From Chaenocephalus aceratus (lineage: Eukaryota; Chordata; Actinopteri; Perciformes; Channichthyidae): 64,000 nucleotides of DNA. Position 1 is the first letter of the stretch. Each line of letters opens with the position of its first letter. Made by a program: the position numbers and the translations under genes. The notes beneath the pieces were generated by a model, which was not told where the DNA came from, ran no database searches, and was given only the letters and a program-made list of their open reading frames with translations. Shown piece by piece: positions 1 to 16,116 of this stretch. Location: positions 179,850 to 243,849 of the forward strand of contig JAMFTG010000183.1 of NCBI GenBank assembly GCA_023974075.1, written 5' to 3'.

Positions 1-57
1 GTCTTTCATAAAGAAACGTATCATTAAATATTTTCCGCGTTAAAGTGATTATATTCC

Positions 58-2853
58 AGCCTGTCCTCCTACAAAAAACGACCAAATAGGTCGATTGTTT
101 AAGCACCAGATTACGACCCATAGCCACGTTTTAAAGTGTAGCACCTCTAGTGGTCGTGTAAGAAACAACATGCTCCCGTTTATTTACAAATAACCCTCTC
201 TGGAAAATCCTAAATTGTAGAACAGTTTGGCCATTAAAATGCTTTTTGATTAGATTTCTAGCGAGAAGTGTATATTGTACTTTTAGAACCACGTCCAGTG
301 GAAGTGTAGGATCTATAGTTTGATAGATATTACGAAGATGATTTGAGGTCTCGTCAGGATAACGTGTATATGCGGCAGCTTCCATGTAAAGTTAGCGTGG
401 GGTGAAAACAGTATTTCCGGTCTCGAAGTTTTTCATAATAAAACCGGATATATTCCCCTCACTGTCAAATGATTACACAGTGATATCTGCATTACTCATC
501 CACTAAAAAACATCAGTTTATCCTTGTTAATTACACAATATTGATTGGTTTAAATGGTGTACAATGCTTTGTGTTTTTAACCTTCGAGTCAGAGAAACAA
601 TAGTTTTTTAGGAGTTTAGACACTACAGTTTCCGAAGACACTACACTACCCAGAATCCCCAGCTATCGTTTGGGACTACAACATCCGCCTTGCTTTACAA
701 ACCCCGTGATTAGTCATCAAGCCCTGTGATTGGATGTTGGAGTGGCAGTGCGAGGTTACGCTGTCAAACAGCTCTTTGAAATGGAATGGAACCACGGCAG
801 ACTTTCCAAAACTGGAATTGGACGGGTCCAGCCCCCGGCTCCAGCTTCCCTCCCCCCCCCCCCCCCAGAACTACACATGCTGGCTATTGTGTGTTCGCAA
901 TATGGCACGTCTCTTTATAAGACGTTTTCGTATTTCCCACAATTAGAAGTTGGCAGTATTAAACGTGTACACCCTGGAGGTTTAGGGGATACGAAACACA
1001 GTGGTGTTATCAATTGTAAAACATAATTAATAAATGGTGAAATAATATACCCACATGACACCTAAGGTCAGAAGAGCTTTATTTAACAGATGGTTTTATG
1101 TCTACCCCTCCTGTTGTTCATTGATAAGCCGGAAACATGCACTTGTCAAGGTTCAGAGGCAAATTTTGCAAATATGGCAGTAGCCATCGATCATCTTAAG
1201 ATAAGATAAGATATACTTTATTGATCCCAAGTTGGGAAATGTTTTTGTTACAGCAGCATGTACTACTTTGTTCTACTCCACTACAATTCAGAGGTTAACC
1301 TGGTATTTTTACTCTACTACATTTATTTTTGTTACTTTGCAGATTCTGATTAATGATGTGAAATATAAACAACCCTTAAATCAGACTTTAGTTACACCTG
1401 AGTAAAATTCAGCCTTATCAGTTTCGTCTGTTTTGCACATCCTCCTGTTAATATCTTTGGACGTCCTGCACTAAACTGTTTTATTGTAGAGATCACTACA
1501 GTATCTTCTAGATTTTCCATTCTTATTTCTATCATTGACCCCTATTTTGTATGTAGGCTACTCTTAATATTTAAATGTTTTCATCAATAACTAAATAAAT
1601 ATAACTTATTCAACAACTACATTCAATAACGTGCTTTAACCACTAGGAGGTGCGGTTTAGACCAGTGGTCTAGTTAATAAAACATAATAATATCGTACAT
1701 ACATATGATTATTCACTTTATTGTGAGTTTAAAACAGAACGGTAAAGGAAATACAGTTTCAGTCTCTCGATGTGAAGCTTATGCATTGTACCATGAACCT
1801 GTATAGACCTGTAACAGTCAACTGCATGAGGAGTTGGAAAGGTAGTTCAGAAAATCAGTAATATCTTTAAAACTACAAAAAAAGCTGTGCACCGTTATGG
1901 TGTAAATACAGACTATCTACTAATTGGATCAAATAAAAGTCAGCCGAATTAGTGTTGATACTGCAAGGAGACGTATTGTGTGAAAAGAAATGGAAGATGT
2001 TGTTTAATTGTTGATATATTTTATGGTTCACGTCACGTATTCAGTTTTGGCGGCATCTCTTCCAGTTTGTCAAAAGGTCTTCTGATCAGGGCTCTATAAT
2101 ACATATCTAGGGCAGATATGTAATATTTAATGCAGCCGAACCGTGTATTACAATGCCGTTATGTGATGACCTTCAAAGAGAAAAGCAAGAACACTCGGAA
2201 TAAAGTATTATTATTATTATTTTAATGTTTTCCGATTTCATATCACATAAACACCATATCCCGACGTGCATTGCGGCGTGATTTTAGCCTATCAAAACCT
2301 CTGAAAAAAGAAATGTGTCTCTCAGAATCGAAAGAGAAAAACCTATGGGAAAAAACACAAAAGCATTGTACACAATTTAAACCAATTAATGTCGTATAAT
2401 TAACTAGGATAAACTGATGTTTTTTAGTGGATGAGTAGTGCAGATATCACTGTTAAATCATTTGATCCATTGGTTTTTTATGAAAACGGCGAGACCGGAA
2501 ATTACTGTTTTCAACCCGTAACTTTACATGGAAGCTTGCCGCATATACACGTTCTCCTGACGAAATCTCAAATCATCTTCGTAATATCTATCAAACTATA
2601 GATCCTACATATCGACTGGACGTGGATTCTAAAAGTACAATATATACTTCTCGCTAAATCTAATCATAAAGCGTTTTAATGGCCAACTATCCTACAATTT
2701 AGGATTTTCCAGAGAGGGTTATTTGTAAATAAACGGGAGCATGTGTTTTTTACACGACCACTAGAGGTGCTACACTTTAAAACGTGGCTATGGGTCGTAA
2801 TCTGGTGCTTAAACAATCGACCCATTTGGTCGTATGAGTTGGAGGACTTGTTG
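58..2853. mobile_element. Non-autonomous DNA transposon with about 550-bp terminal inverted repeats
   Basis: The first about 550 bp (58 to about 604) reappear inverted and diverged at about 2316-2853. The ends are flanked by TTATATTCC (49-57) and TTATATTCA (2854-2862), an 8/9 match that looks like a 9-bp target duplication. Long TIRs plus a 9-bp duplication suggest a Mutator-like or foldback element; no transposase is recognisable in the 1.7-kb centre. The left arm holds an 84-codon open frame (131-385, minus) that is broken in the right arm. A LINE 3' tail (about 1195-1240) and part of another repeat (about 1255-1400) lie inside. Confidence 0.75.
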
Positions 2854-2969
2854 TTATATTCAGGCAACCTCTATCAGATGTCATTTAAACAATTTTAAGC
2901 GACTTGCAAAATAAAATAATAAAACTAAACAACATTTTTGGCTTTTAAAGAGGCCCTATTTCTAGTGTT

Positions 2970-3204
2970 CATGGGCGTAATTTCCCCCCCTTTTCAAAAT
3001 CCCGTTTGTGTCCCCCCCCATTTTTAAATGTGTCATCGTCACGGAGGAGCGTCTGTGTGTGTGTGTGGCAGGAGTGCATTTTGTGTGTGTGTGAGAGAGA
3101 GAGAGAGAGAGGTAGAGACAGAGAGAGAGAGAAGAGAGAGACAGAGAGAGAGACATAGACAGAGAGAGAGAGAGACACAGAGAGACAGAGACATAGACAT
3201 AGAC

Positions 3205-3235
<31 letters not shown>

Positions 3236-3272
3236 CATAGACATAGACATAGACAGAGACAGAGAGAGAGAC

Positions 3273-3311
<39 letters not shown>

Positions 3312-3389
3312 GAGAGAGAGACAGACAGACAGAGAGACAGAGAGAGAGACAGAGACAGAGAGAGAGAAAGAGAGACAGAGAGAGAGAAG

Positions 3390-3421
<32 letters not shown>

Positions 3422-4173
3422 CAGAGAGAGACAGAGAGAGAAAGAGAGAGACAGAGAGAGTTACGGGGGTTGTTGTTAGCATCTGGTGCTAGCTCGGAGC
3501 TAACGGAGATAGAAGCTGTTTCAGCAACAAGGAGAGGGAGAGCTCTCTCCGGTGGGACTCGTTGAGAGGCTGAGATACGGTCAGCTCAGGGAGGTGAAGG
3601 ACTCGCTGAGCGACTAGATTGTAAACTTTAGACTAAGTTATCTCAGTGGCTCTCAAACGGTTTGGTCATCTATGTAAACAACACATATTTACATCTATTT
3701 AATATAGTTGCTCAAAATAAGTAAAAAAATAATTCCAATGTCAATAAAAAAACAGTTTGAAAGGGGTGATTAGTGCATAAATAAAAAGAAAGAATGCAGA
3801 CTAGGTAAGATACAGATAGGAGAGAGGAGTTTATCAATGATTTGTATGGCATATTCGAATGGTTTTTTGAATATTGAAATACAGTTCTGTTTCATACTGT
3901 ATGTTGAGAGCTGTATCCATACATCTCTCATTTGTGCACCAGATTGATGCCTTTAACTTCAATTAAAAGAAACAAATCTTACCGGGGAGCACCTCACATC
4001 CCTATGAGAGGTCATCACAAATAAGACAGGTTCATGGATAGATACGTTACCATAGTCCCTAATATATATTTGTAGAAAGGCAGGAAATGGAATTAAATCA
4101 AGAACAATGTTTTATTGCGGAGGACCCCCTGTTTTGTGTCCCCCCCACTTCTCAAACCTAAGTTACACCCTTG
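2970..4173. mobile_element. hAT-like element nested in MITE copy 1
   Basis: Ends CATGGGCGTAATTT and AAGTTACACCCTTG are imperfect inverted repeats of the CAGGGGYGTAACTT type common in hAT elements. The target duplication is imperfect (TAGTGTT / AGTGTGTT). It carries a (GAGAGACA)n array at about 3091-3462. A related, inverted fragment lies at about 41896-42310. Confidence 0.6.
3091..3462. repeat. (GA)n/(GACA)n purine-rich microsatellite
   Basis: About 370 bp of GAGA mixed with GACA and GACATA units, purine on the plus strand. The long open frames across it are repeat artefacts. Confidence 0.95.
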
Positions 4174-4464
4174 AGTGTGTTATATATGTTTTGGTGCATG
4201 TAAACGGTCTGCAAAGGCTAAAATCCAGAGGCAGTTTATGTGACATCACTGTGTAACACTCATACTTCTATTGGCTAGCGCTCCAACACATTGTACGTGC
4301 TGAGAGGGCGGGACATCTCTAAGCGGTTGACCAATCACAACAGAGCCAGCCAGCTAACCAAGCAGAGCAGACTGGGCTCTGGTTTCAGACAGAGGGTGAA
4401 AAGAGGTACCACACAGGCAGTATGAGAAAAATAAAGAGCTTTGTGAACATTAAAGCATGGAGAC

Positions 4465-5779
4465 TAGAGATGTTAAGATTCACCGATTCGCATCGGTGCA
4501 CCGGCATAAACGTTCAAGATGCGAGTGCACCGGTTGAAAGAGTGCACATCGGCTACAGTTTGGGTTGAACTCGCGATGCATCGATTGCGTAGCGTCTTTG
4601 CATCGGTAAAAAACCGATTCATTCATATAAAATCCCCTCATCTTGTCAACGCTCAGCAGAGACGATCTTTGATATTTGCTTCGCCACTACGGAGCCCGAG
4701 AGTCTCAGTTATCAACACACACGGAAGTTGAGGAGAAAGAGAAACACAGCGCACCGAAAAATACCTACAAATCAAACGTTTGGCAACACTTCGGATTGTT
4801 CAAGAAAGACGGTGTAATAGTCCTTTATGCTATATAGCTGACCGCAGGTCATGGAGAGTGATAAGGTATCCGTAGACCTTTGTATGAGGTATCTTTATTA
4901 CTTAACAGGTCTCCAGCCATGATACATAGATCCGTCCTAGATGCGGGCTTGCATACACACAGTATCACTCCGCAGCCGCACCCCATCAGTAACGTCCTGA
5001 TGGTATATGTGCGCGGCACTATATACTACAGACGGTCAACTTGAAAAATCGCTCGCAAATTGTTAACGATGCCGAGCCGCTTTAAAGTACACAAGTAGTA
5101 CGAGGAACTTAGCGACGCACATAAAGAGGCGACATGGGGTCTGCGGCTGAAAAGAGAAACCTGAAAGTTAGACCACTCAGTGAGGGGTTCTGTCAGAGAG
5201 AGTGGTGTTTAGTTTACAGCAGCCTGTGACGGCCAATCACAGTTTAATGTCTTCCTCACTGTCAGCAGTTATGAAATACCTGTTTGTGAAAGGTTATTTG
5301 TATTCTTTATTGTTCATATAGAACCCACTGCTTTCTGCTCACTGGTGAGTTAGCCTATGGATGAATGTTAAGCACATCAGGCAGCTGTTATTTGCACATG
5401 AGCAATGCATCCTTACATTGTTTAACTGTGAGGTGTTATAACATTGTACTCTGGAGAGCTTTTAAAGGTAAACAAATAAACGGCATGATGGGATGTGCAG
5501 TACCAAATATGTAAAGCACTTTTTTGTTAATGTATGATTTGCTGCATATAAGGAATAAAACAAAAATCCTCTGTCGTACCATATTGAAGTATCATTATTT
5601 TTGCATCGCACCGAATCGCATAATGTTGAATCAAATCGTATCGAACCGTATCGCAACAGGGGTGAATCGTATCGTATCGCATCGCCTGGTGTTTCAAATG
5701 TATCGTTAATGTATCGTATCGTGGCAACGTATCGAGATGCGCATCGCATCGGCCTCAGTGATGGAGATGCACATCCCTA
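4465..5779. mobile_element. hAT transposon with decayed transposase start, nested in MITE copy 1
   Basis: Perfect 8-bp target duplication ATGGAGAC at 4457-4464 and 5780-5787; inverted ends TAGAGATGT and ACATCCCTA. A patch at 4769-4813 (plus) reads KSNVWQHFGLFKKDG, resembling the BED zinc finger at the start of hAT transposases; the rest of the transposase is gone. The right subterminal region (about 5600-5745) is dense in ATCGTATCG/GCATCG motifs, possibly transposase-binding repeats. Confidence 0.85.
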
Positions 5780-5842
5780 ATGGAGACATGTCCCAGTGGA
5801 AAAAATATGAACTTCAAGATTGGCGTAATAGGGCACCTTTAA

Positions 5843-7299
5843 AGATGGGATGTCCAATATAAGATCTGGCTCTTTAAATCTTAACATTTTCCGAAAGCTT
5901 TGATTATTTTATTATTTGCAGATGTAGTGAAGGGAAATGAACACACATTAACACACTTACCAAATGCAACTTTTTCCACCTTGTTTTGAGCGGACTATAA
6001 CTTGACATTGGTCAGAGTAGCCTGGGGACATTTACAGTTTACCCACCATTTATTTCACCACTACTCCTCCGTGGCAATTTCTTCCAATTTCTGTTTATAT
6101 ATCACACTCAGGTGCTGCCATGCTCTCTCCCTCGCCCATCAAACAACCAGAGTGTCATAGCACTCTAACTACACCGATGCAGGTGGTGTAGAAATGCAGG
6201 GTATTTTTTAACACGGGGTAAAAAACCAACCCCAAGCGAATCTTAGTTTCCCCCATTCAAAAGCATTGTCTTTCTGTGCTGGTTTTCGCAGCAGCATTTC
6301 CGTAACGATTCTCTCCAGAGATGTAACTGGAACTCGTACTCTCAGGATTATGCTTTTTCTGGAAGCAGCAAAAACATCACAAACCATTTCCATTACATCT
6401 GTTCGGCTCCTAAGTGCTCAGAGTGCCTTTCCCACGAGGACATGGACCTTTATATTTTTCCTGTCGACCCCACAGAGTAGACTCTTAATGACAGTGCTGC
6501 TGCTGGTTAGGATGAGGAACTCCAGTGAGGTCGACGTCGTGTAAAACACATTCAATGTCCACCCCACATCTTCTCTGGTGTCGTCCGTCAGTCAGTGGAT
6601 CATTGGGATCATTTGACTGAAGCCACTCCCGTGACCTAAATATCCACTGTCTTGAAGTTGATGGGATGTCTTATCGTTTCCTATCTCCTAACATGTGATA
6701 TTTGCAAGTATACAGCTTTGATATATGGGATCATGTTTTCAGAGCAATTCAAATAATATTGCACCTGTAGATGCCAATTGTTTTGTATCATATGTAATTG
6801 CAATATTAATTACATCATATTTAATGTCTTATCAGATTTGAACATGTTGACTATCTGAGTCAGAGGCGCTTTCTTTTTACCCTGCATGTAACTCACCCCC
6901 TTGAATTAGTTTCTTAACAATTCGTATTTTCACACATAGAGAGTTGGTAAGGTGTCTGGAAAAGCATAATGGGTTTCTATTTAAGTGTTATTCTTTTGAC
7001 TCAACTGACTGCAGAAAACTGTTTAAAGAAGTGAACGGCGCGACATGGCTAATCTAGCCGTTGTCTTTGCTTTGCATCCCTCCTTCGTTATGTCAGCACT
7101 CTTAAGAACGCTTCCATTGGTCAACCGGACCTGAAATGAACATTTAAATTCCCTGCAACATTCGCCTGAAACAAAATTGTGGCTTTCCAAATACAGAACA
7201 CACGTCTTCTTGTCTTGAAAGGAAGATATTCATAATAACATTGTATGGATGTTTAAGAAAGCAACCTGTGTGTCAGCATATATGTGTGTGTTATTTTGG
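5843..7299. other. No recognised gene
   Basis: Mostly unremarkable AT-rich sequence. On the minus strand about 6208-6660 has two overlapping, unusually open frames with coding-like composition and one internal stop each; I do not recognise the protein. It may be a decayed gene or transposon fragment. Confidence 0.4.
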
Positions 7300-8337
<1,038 letters not shown>

Positions 8338-8341
8338 TTAA

Positions 8342-9040
8342 AGGGCACCTATCATGCTATTTTTAGGCAATAGCATAGGTTTCAGATATATAAAAATATA
8401 TAAAAAAGATGTCTATGAAGTGTTTTGCTCAAAATACCAAACAGATCACCCATTCTAGCCACGCCTCATATCCCTCTGTTTCACTTCCTGTTTCAAAAGT
8501 GCTGATTTTGGGTATAAAGCTTTACAAAAACAAAAATTGATTAAAAAGAAGGAGGGGTCTGAGCTCATGCGGGACCCGGCAGCTACCGTCTAAACTAAAT
8601 GCTGCCGTGATGAAACGCCATATCATGGATTATCAAGGATCTGAAACAGTATGGAGCTCAAAGGCTTTCTCTCTTGCCGGTTATACCACAAGGTGAGTTC
8701 CTTTTTACTTCCTGCTTCTTCACACACATGCTCTCCAGTACAGGTTAGCTCTGAGTGTTAGCGATGCTAATGTAAACACCGACCATATTACGTCCAAAGC
8801 AGTCGGGCATTGTTTCTGATAGCAACGTTTCTGATTGGCCCGTGGGTCCACATTTCAGATGTTACGTCATATCGGACGCAAATCTGGATCAGCTCCGTTG
8901 TTCCCCGTTTTTAGAGATTTGGGTACGGAGGAAAAGAGAGAGGGTTTTATTTTCTGACGCTGCGTGAGTTCCCCGACACACCGGGGACACATGTTGATGT
9001 ATAAAAGACAAAAAAGTGCATTTTGCATGATAGGTCCCCT
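8342..9040. mobile_element. TTAA-flanked DNA transposon (TIR AGGGSACCTATCATGC)
   Basis: TTAA at 8338-8341 and 9041-9044; inverted ends AGGGCACCTATCATGC and GCATGATAGGTCCCCT. At 699 bp with no transposase frame it is non-autonomous. A Kolobok- or piggyBac-type mobiliser is inferred from the TTAA duplication. Confidence 0.85.
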
Positions 9041-9044
9041 TTAA

Positions 9045-9989
9045 TGTAAACCATCCATTACTGTTAGCTTGACCATTAATGCGTAACTTTAAGCTAACTA
9101 TTTTAACAGTATAAACATAAGCTAACTTATCAAATCATTTATCTAGCCTATTAGCCTACTTTGACTAACTATTTCGCTGCTTTATCAATACAATTTAACA
9201 GTTTCTTCCATAACAGGATGCTAATTATTTCAACAGTTTACATGCATATTTAGCTATTTAGCTATCTAGACTTCTACCTAACTTTTGCCCTCCTTTATTA
9301 ATCATAACTAACTAAGCTTATTATGGAAAAAGTTGAACAGTTAAGTTCACTTAACTACTTTAATAATGTATCCATTACATGCGCTACAACTGCCCTCAGG
9401 CGGGTTCACAGCCAGTCTGCTTAGTAGCTGCTAACAGTCCATTTACTCCATATCACACAGATTTGTAATTTTATGTAGATATTTATGTTTTCCTTCTTTA
9501 CAAACAAATAAATGAATAATATCATATAACATATCTTCTCCCATCCGCTTGCAACTGCAGAAGTACCAGGGGGCCATCAGTGATCTGGAAAGATGCAAGT
9601 TTTAACCATATATTGCATTTAGATGGAAGAAGTCAACATGCTACCCACAGGCAGCAGTAACTCAAACCTTGCATTCATTTCACTGTTTCACCATCAATAT
9701 TTCATTTCCCCAAAGGCTGCTTACGGAAGACGGAGCAAGTCAAGGATCTTTACTGAAAAGCAGAGAAAGGGAGACAAAACAGACAAAAGAGCCTGGACAT
9801 GTATGCATTTCAATGCTTCATTTATGTATCTGTGTGTGTGAGTGTGTATGATGCATGAAGATGTGCATTCATCCATATGTGTGTGTGTGTGTGTGCACAA
9901 GGTTGTGCAGGTGTGTGTGAGTGTGTGTCCACCCCCGCCTACAATCTAAGACCTCTTCAAGCCACTAGACTGCCTCAACCACCCCCTCC
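9045..9989. other. No recognised gene
   Basis: AT-rich unique-looking sequence, then short (GT)n runs from about 9830. Confidence 0.4.
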
Positions 9990-12229
<2,240 letters not shown>

Positions 12230-13077
12230 GGGGCTTTCACACCAACGCTGTTCCAAGGCCGGTTCGGAGCTAGAGCCTGAAAAGCACCGTTTTTTCCTGT
12301 TCACACCGCAGCGGAGCCGGAATCCGGTTCGTTTCAAGCACCAAACACTTTTCGGTCTCGAAGCAAGAATCGCATACGTCACGCTTGCGTCGGAGGGGGG
12401 TGAGATTAACCTGAGCGAACAGTTAAAGGCGAGTACGGCAAATTAAAGTTGTAACAAGCAGTAGTGCTGAGCAAAGTGACAAGTAGACAAGTAGAATCAT
12501 AATGAAAAATACGCCGATAAAATGTGCCTGTAGAAAACTCAAGAAATTCAGTTTAGCTTCGGTTGCTATGGTAACATCACCCACTTTATACCAGAGAAAC
12601 TTTAATAACAGCGTTGTGATACCAAACAGCGTCAATTCAGACTGACACACATTCACTTGGGGAGTTGGGGATATGTATCAGCTGCTTGTGTGACAGTCAG
12701 ACGGTGAACTTACATCGGTCGCGGAGAATAAGCTCCCGTGGAAGAGCAGCCAGCACTGCAGCGGTCGGTAAATGCCGCTGAAACGCATTTATAAACAATG
12801 AACCACGGCACTCTGGAGAAAAGTATAAGGTTGGAGAAGTCGTCATTTAATTTAATCTGGCTTCGTGTGATGAAAAGCAACACGATCATCGACCCGACGC
12901 AGTCCCCCATTGTTGTTGTTGTAGCGACGTAAACGGTGACGCCATGACGCAGCAGCGGCAGCACCAGTCGGGCTCGGGGCGGCGTGAACAAAACGGGGGC
13001 TGAAAAGAAAAACCGGTTCCGAACCAGAAAAGCTCGAGCACGGAGCTAGAACTGGAATCGCGATGGTGTGAAAGCCC
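12230..13077. mobile_element. DNA transposon with GGGCTTTCACACC termini
   Basis: Inverted ends GGGGCTTTCACACCA and GGTGTGAAAGCCC bound 848 bp; further inward GGTTCGGAGCTAGAGC and GAGCTAGAACTGG are also roughly inverted. There is no long transposase frame. Terminal style suggests PIF/Harbinger, but I could not define a target duplication. Confidence 0.65.
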
Positions 13078-13207
13078 TAATAGAGATCACTAGCAGGACA
13101 TCGGTATTTGACGTAATCCAAAAGTAACGTAAAGTAATCAGGTTACATTATATTTTGATTCTCAGATTAGGCTGTAATGTAATGTATAGTAACCCTCCCA
13201 ACCCTGG

Positions 13208-13210
<3 letters not shown>

Positions 13211-13241
<31 letters not shown>

Positions 13242-13256
13242 ACGTGTGTGTGTGTG

Positions 13257-13324
<68 letters not shown>

Positions 13325-13370
13325 TGTGATGCTCTGTGTGTGTGTGTGTGTGATGCTCTCTGTGTGTGTG
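13211..13370. repeat. Interrupted (GT)n array
   Basis: About 160 bp of TG repeats with GC, TC and GATGCTC interruptions. Confidence 0.95.
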
Positions 13371-13654
13371 TGGCCCTCAGTATTTAACTCTGCATTTGCA
13401 TGTGATGTGTGTCTGTAGACGCGTATGCATATCATTAGTGCGTGTCCCTTCTTTTCAGAGCCACTTAAGGGGCTCACGCTTGATGTGCTGATTAGACCTC
13501 GCTGGCTGGAACCAATCGCGGCTCTGCTCTGAGTTCACGCCTGTCTGCCTGCCCGTCGTGTCGAGAGCCACTGGAGGAGGAGACACACATACAGTTTAAA
13601 CCTCAGATCATCACCTACAATATAACAGAGATCACACACGACGTAAAATATCAT

Positions 13655-13900
13655 CAAGGTAAGGCAAGTTTATTTCTATAGCGCCTTTCTTTACCTGCCA
13701 GTGAATAAAAAAACGGTGTGCAATACACACGCATAAACCCTTCGTGCTTTATTTCTCTTTACAAAACTGAAAGAAAAAAGATATGGTGCAGCGGAAGAAT
13801 GAATAGTTAAATTAAAGCAGCAGCAGAAAGAAAAGAGTTGCAGCAGACCTGCAGGATAATGGGAGTTTGCTCCACATACAGTATGGAGAACAATAATCAG
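13655..13900 (-). mobile_element. L2-type LINE 3' fragment
   Basis: AAGGCAAGTTTATTTCTATAG and, further in, GCAGCAGACCTGCAGG...GGGAGTTTG match the tail and C-terminal coding part of the LINE at 16400-17203, with internal deletions. Confidence 0.65.
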
Positions 13901-14121
13901 GATAATCGATATAAAAAGTGTCCTTACAGCTCACACAGACGCCGATAGAGCGCACGTTCATGTAAACAGTCAAATGCATGAATGAAACAGTGATGAAAAA
14001 CATGATGGCACACATTAAGGCGGTGATTTTGTGTGTGTGTGCATATTTACTGGCAAGGGAGGTGTTTGTGTGCAGAGGCAAGAACTAGTGTTGTATAACA
14101 GCAGCTGGCAGGGGAGAGGTG

Positions 14122-14122
<1 letters not shown>

Positions 14123-14208
<86 letters not shown>
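14123..14208. repeat. (CA)n array
   Basis: About 86 bp of pure CA. Confidence 0.97.
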
Positions 14209-14209
<1 letters not shown>

Positions 14210-14519
14210 TGGGATCCCGCTGCTAGGTTGGCAAGTAGAACAGTCAAATTAGCCACTGGAGATCAAACTGATCCAAGAAGTCTGCTGGGAAAAGGTGAAG
14301 GGAAAAAGATGGAGATGGAGACGGAGGAAGAAAATCACGTGGATGACAGCGAGGAGGAAGATGAGAGGCGAAGAGACGACGGAGAGAGTTGTAAATGAGT
14401 CGGAGAAAATACTAGCGGGGAAAATGAAAACGTAATTGAGGGAGGGCGAATACTGGAGAGACCAATACTGGAGCAAAATGAGGAAATAAGGGTATAACAA
14501 GGGGACACATGACACGTGT

Positions 14520-15101
14520 TGTGTAAAGTACATGTACTCAAGTGCACCACTGAAGTACAATTTTGAGATACTATGACTTTACTTGACTATTTCAATTTGT
14601 TGCTACTTTGTACTTCTACTCCACTACATGTATTTAATACCTTTAGTTACTTTGCAGATCTGGATGAATGATGTGAAATATCATCAAGTCTTAAATCAGA
14701 CTTTAGTTCCACCTGGCGTAAATTCACCAGCTACCCTGCAGTATACAAAGTCATTCAAACTAGCTGCCCCTTTACCAGCTTTGAGAACACTTTAATGATC
14801 AATCATTATAAAACATATCATATATATTATTCTGAAATGGACCAATCTGCACAATCACTACTTTTACTGTCGCTACTTTAACGATATTTTGATGATAATA
14901 CTTTTCTACTTTTACTTGAGGAACATTTTGAATGCCGGACTTTTACTGTAACAGAGTATTCCTACACTCTGGTACTTCTACTTTTACTCAAGTACGAGAT
15001 CTGAGTACTTCTACTTTTACTCAAGTACAAGATGTGAGTACTTCTACTTTCACTCAAGTACGAGATCTGTATTCTTCCACAGAGTATTTCTTCCACCTCT
15101 G
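14520..15101. mobile_element. hAT-like repeat related to 50417-51362
   Basis: Dense ACTTTTACTCAAGTAC words and the right terminus TTCCACCTCTG (inverse CAGAGGTGGAA) match the style of the element at 50417-51362. A short related fragment lies at about 1255-1400. The left end is decayed. Confidence 0.55.
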
Positions 15102-16116
15102 CAGAAGAGGAGACCACTTTGATGATTTAAGCTTCAAGTTAAGCTATTTTAGCTCAAGTTAGATATATATTTCAAAGACTATCGCTTATAAAAAGATTAG
15201 AATATGCATTTCAAAGCATGTCCACAGATGTTAGCAGTAGAATAACTTGAGACAGAACACAAGCAGAGAGTAAACACGTGGTCCCTGATGGAGCCGCCTG
15301 CCCTTCATGGCCAATTAGTAACCAAATGTAATCTTGGCGTGACCTGAAACTGTACTTCACCCCTGGGTCAGTCCTTTTACTTTTTCAACATACAGCAAAT
15401 TGCATTACTCATCAAATCTGAGGGAAAGGAGTTTGCAAGCAGATCATTATTGCCATACCAACGTGTATGATTGTAATTTCAATACGTGAGAAACGGTAGA
15501 TCCGCGCACTGCAAACTGACTATAAAGGAAATCAGACTGTTTTCTTTATCTCAGCTGAGGTCTCGCCAATAAAGTGGGTTTGAAAGCGCCGTGCAGACAG
15601 TCAGGGGTGAGCAGCTGCGAATGAAGAGGCAGACAGGTTCTCGTAGTCTCGACTGAGCTCCTCAACATGACACAGAAGTCACACAAAGCCCAACCAGACG
15701 GCTTAAAAGAGAAAAGTGGTTGTTTTTCAGTCTGTATCAAAACCAGTCAAGCACGGTCAAACACTTTGTTCAAGTCCAGGAGAAGAAATGAGAAAAGGAA
15801 CCGTCTGTTTCTGTCTTTTAACTTTGTGTGTGTCCGTGGTTCAGATTCAGGGGAATTGATCCTCATTGTAGGCTGATAACATTTCAGTAATCAGCTTTGA
15901 ATAATCTGATAAAGTAGCAGCAGAACCAGCTCTATACTTGTGTAAACGCTTAACAGGAAGTGCCCCTCTCACACAACCTGTAACCCCTCACAAAATAACG
16001 TTGTTAGCCAATAAAATGCTGCCTTGCTTCAGCGCTCATGCTGTATTAGCATTTCTACTGAAGGAAGTGAGCTAGTTAGCCAGACATGCTAACTTCGATT
16101 CTGCAGACCAAAGTAA
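15102..16116. other. No recognised gene
   Basis: Unique-looking sequence, with no exon or repeat that I recognise. Confidence 0.35.

Larger units (their letters stand above)
2949..5838. mobile_element. TTAA-flanked MITE (family M), copy 1, split by two hAT insertions
   Basis: TTAA at 2945-2948 and 5839-5842 flank inverted ends AGAGGCCCTATT and AATAGGGCACCT. Without the two internal elements (2970-4173 and 4465-5779 plus its 8-bp duplication) it is about 360 bp and aligns with the other copies at 19189, 29785 and 36490. TTAA preference suggests a Kolobok- or piggyBac-type mobiliser (inference). Confidence 0.75.

Noticed and set aside
131..385. An 84-codon frame as a gene
   Set aside because: It lies in one arm of the long inverted repeat, its copy in the other arm is broken, and I recognise no domain.
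13592..14081. Candidate exon in the 13.6-14.1 kb region
   Set aside because: The sequence is a diverged LINE fragment plus low-complexity DNA.
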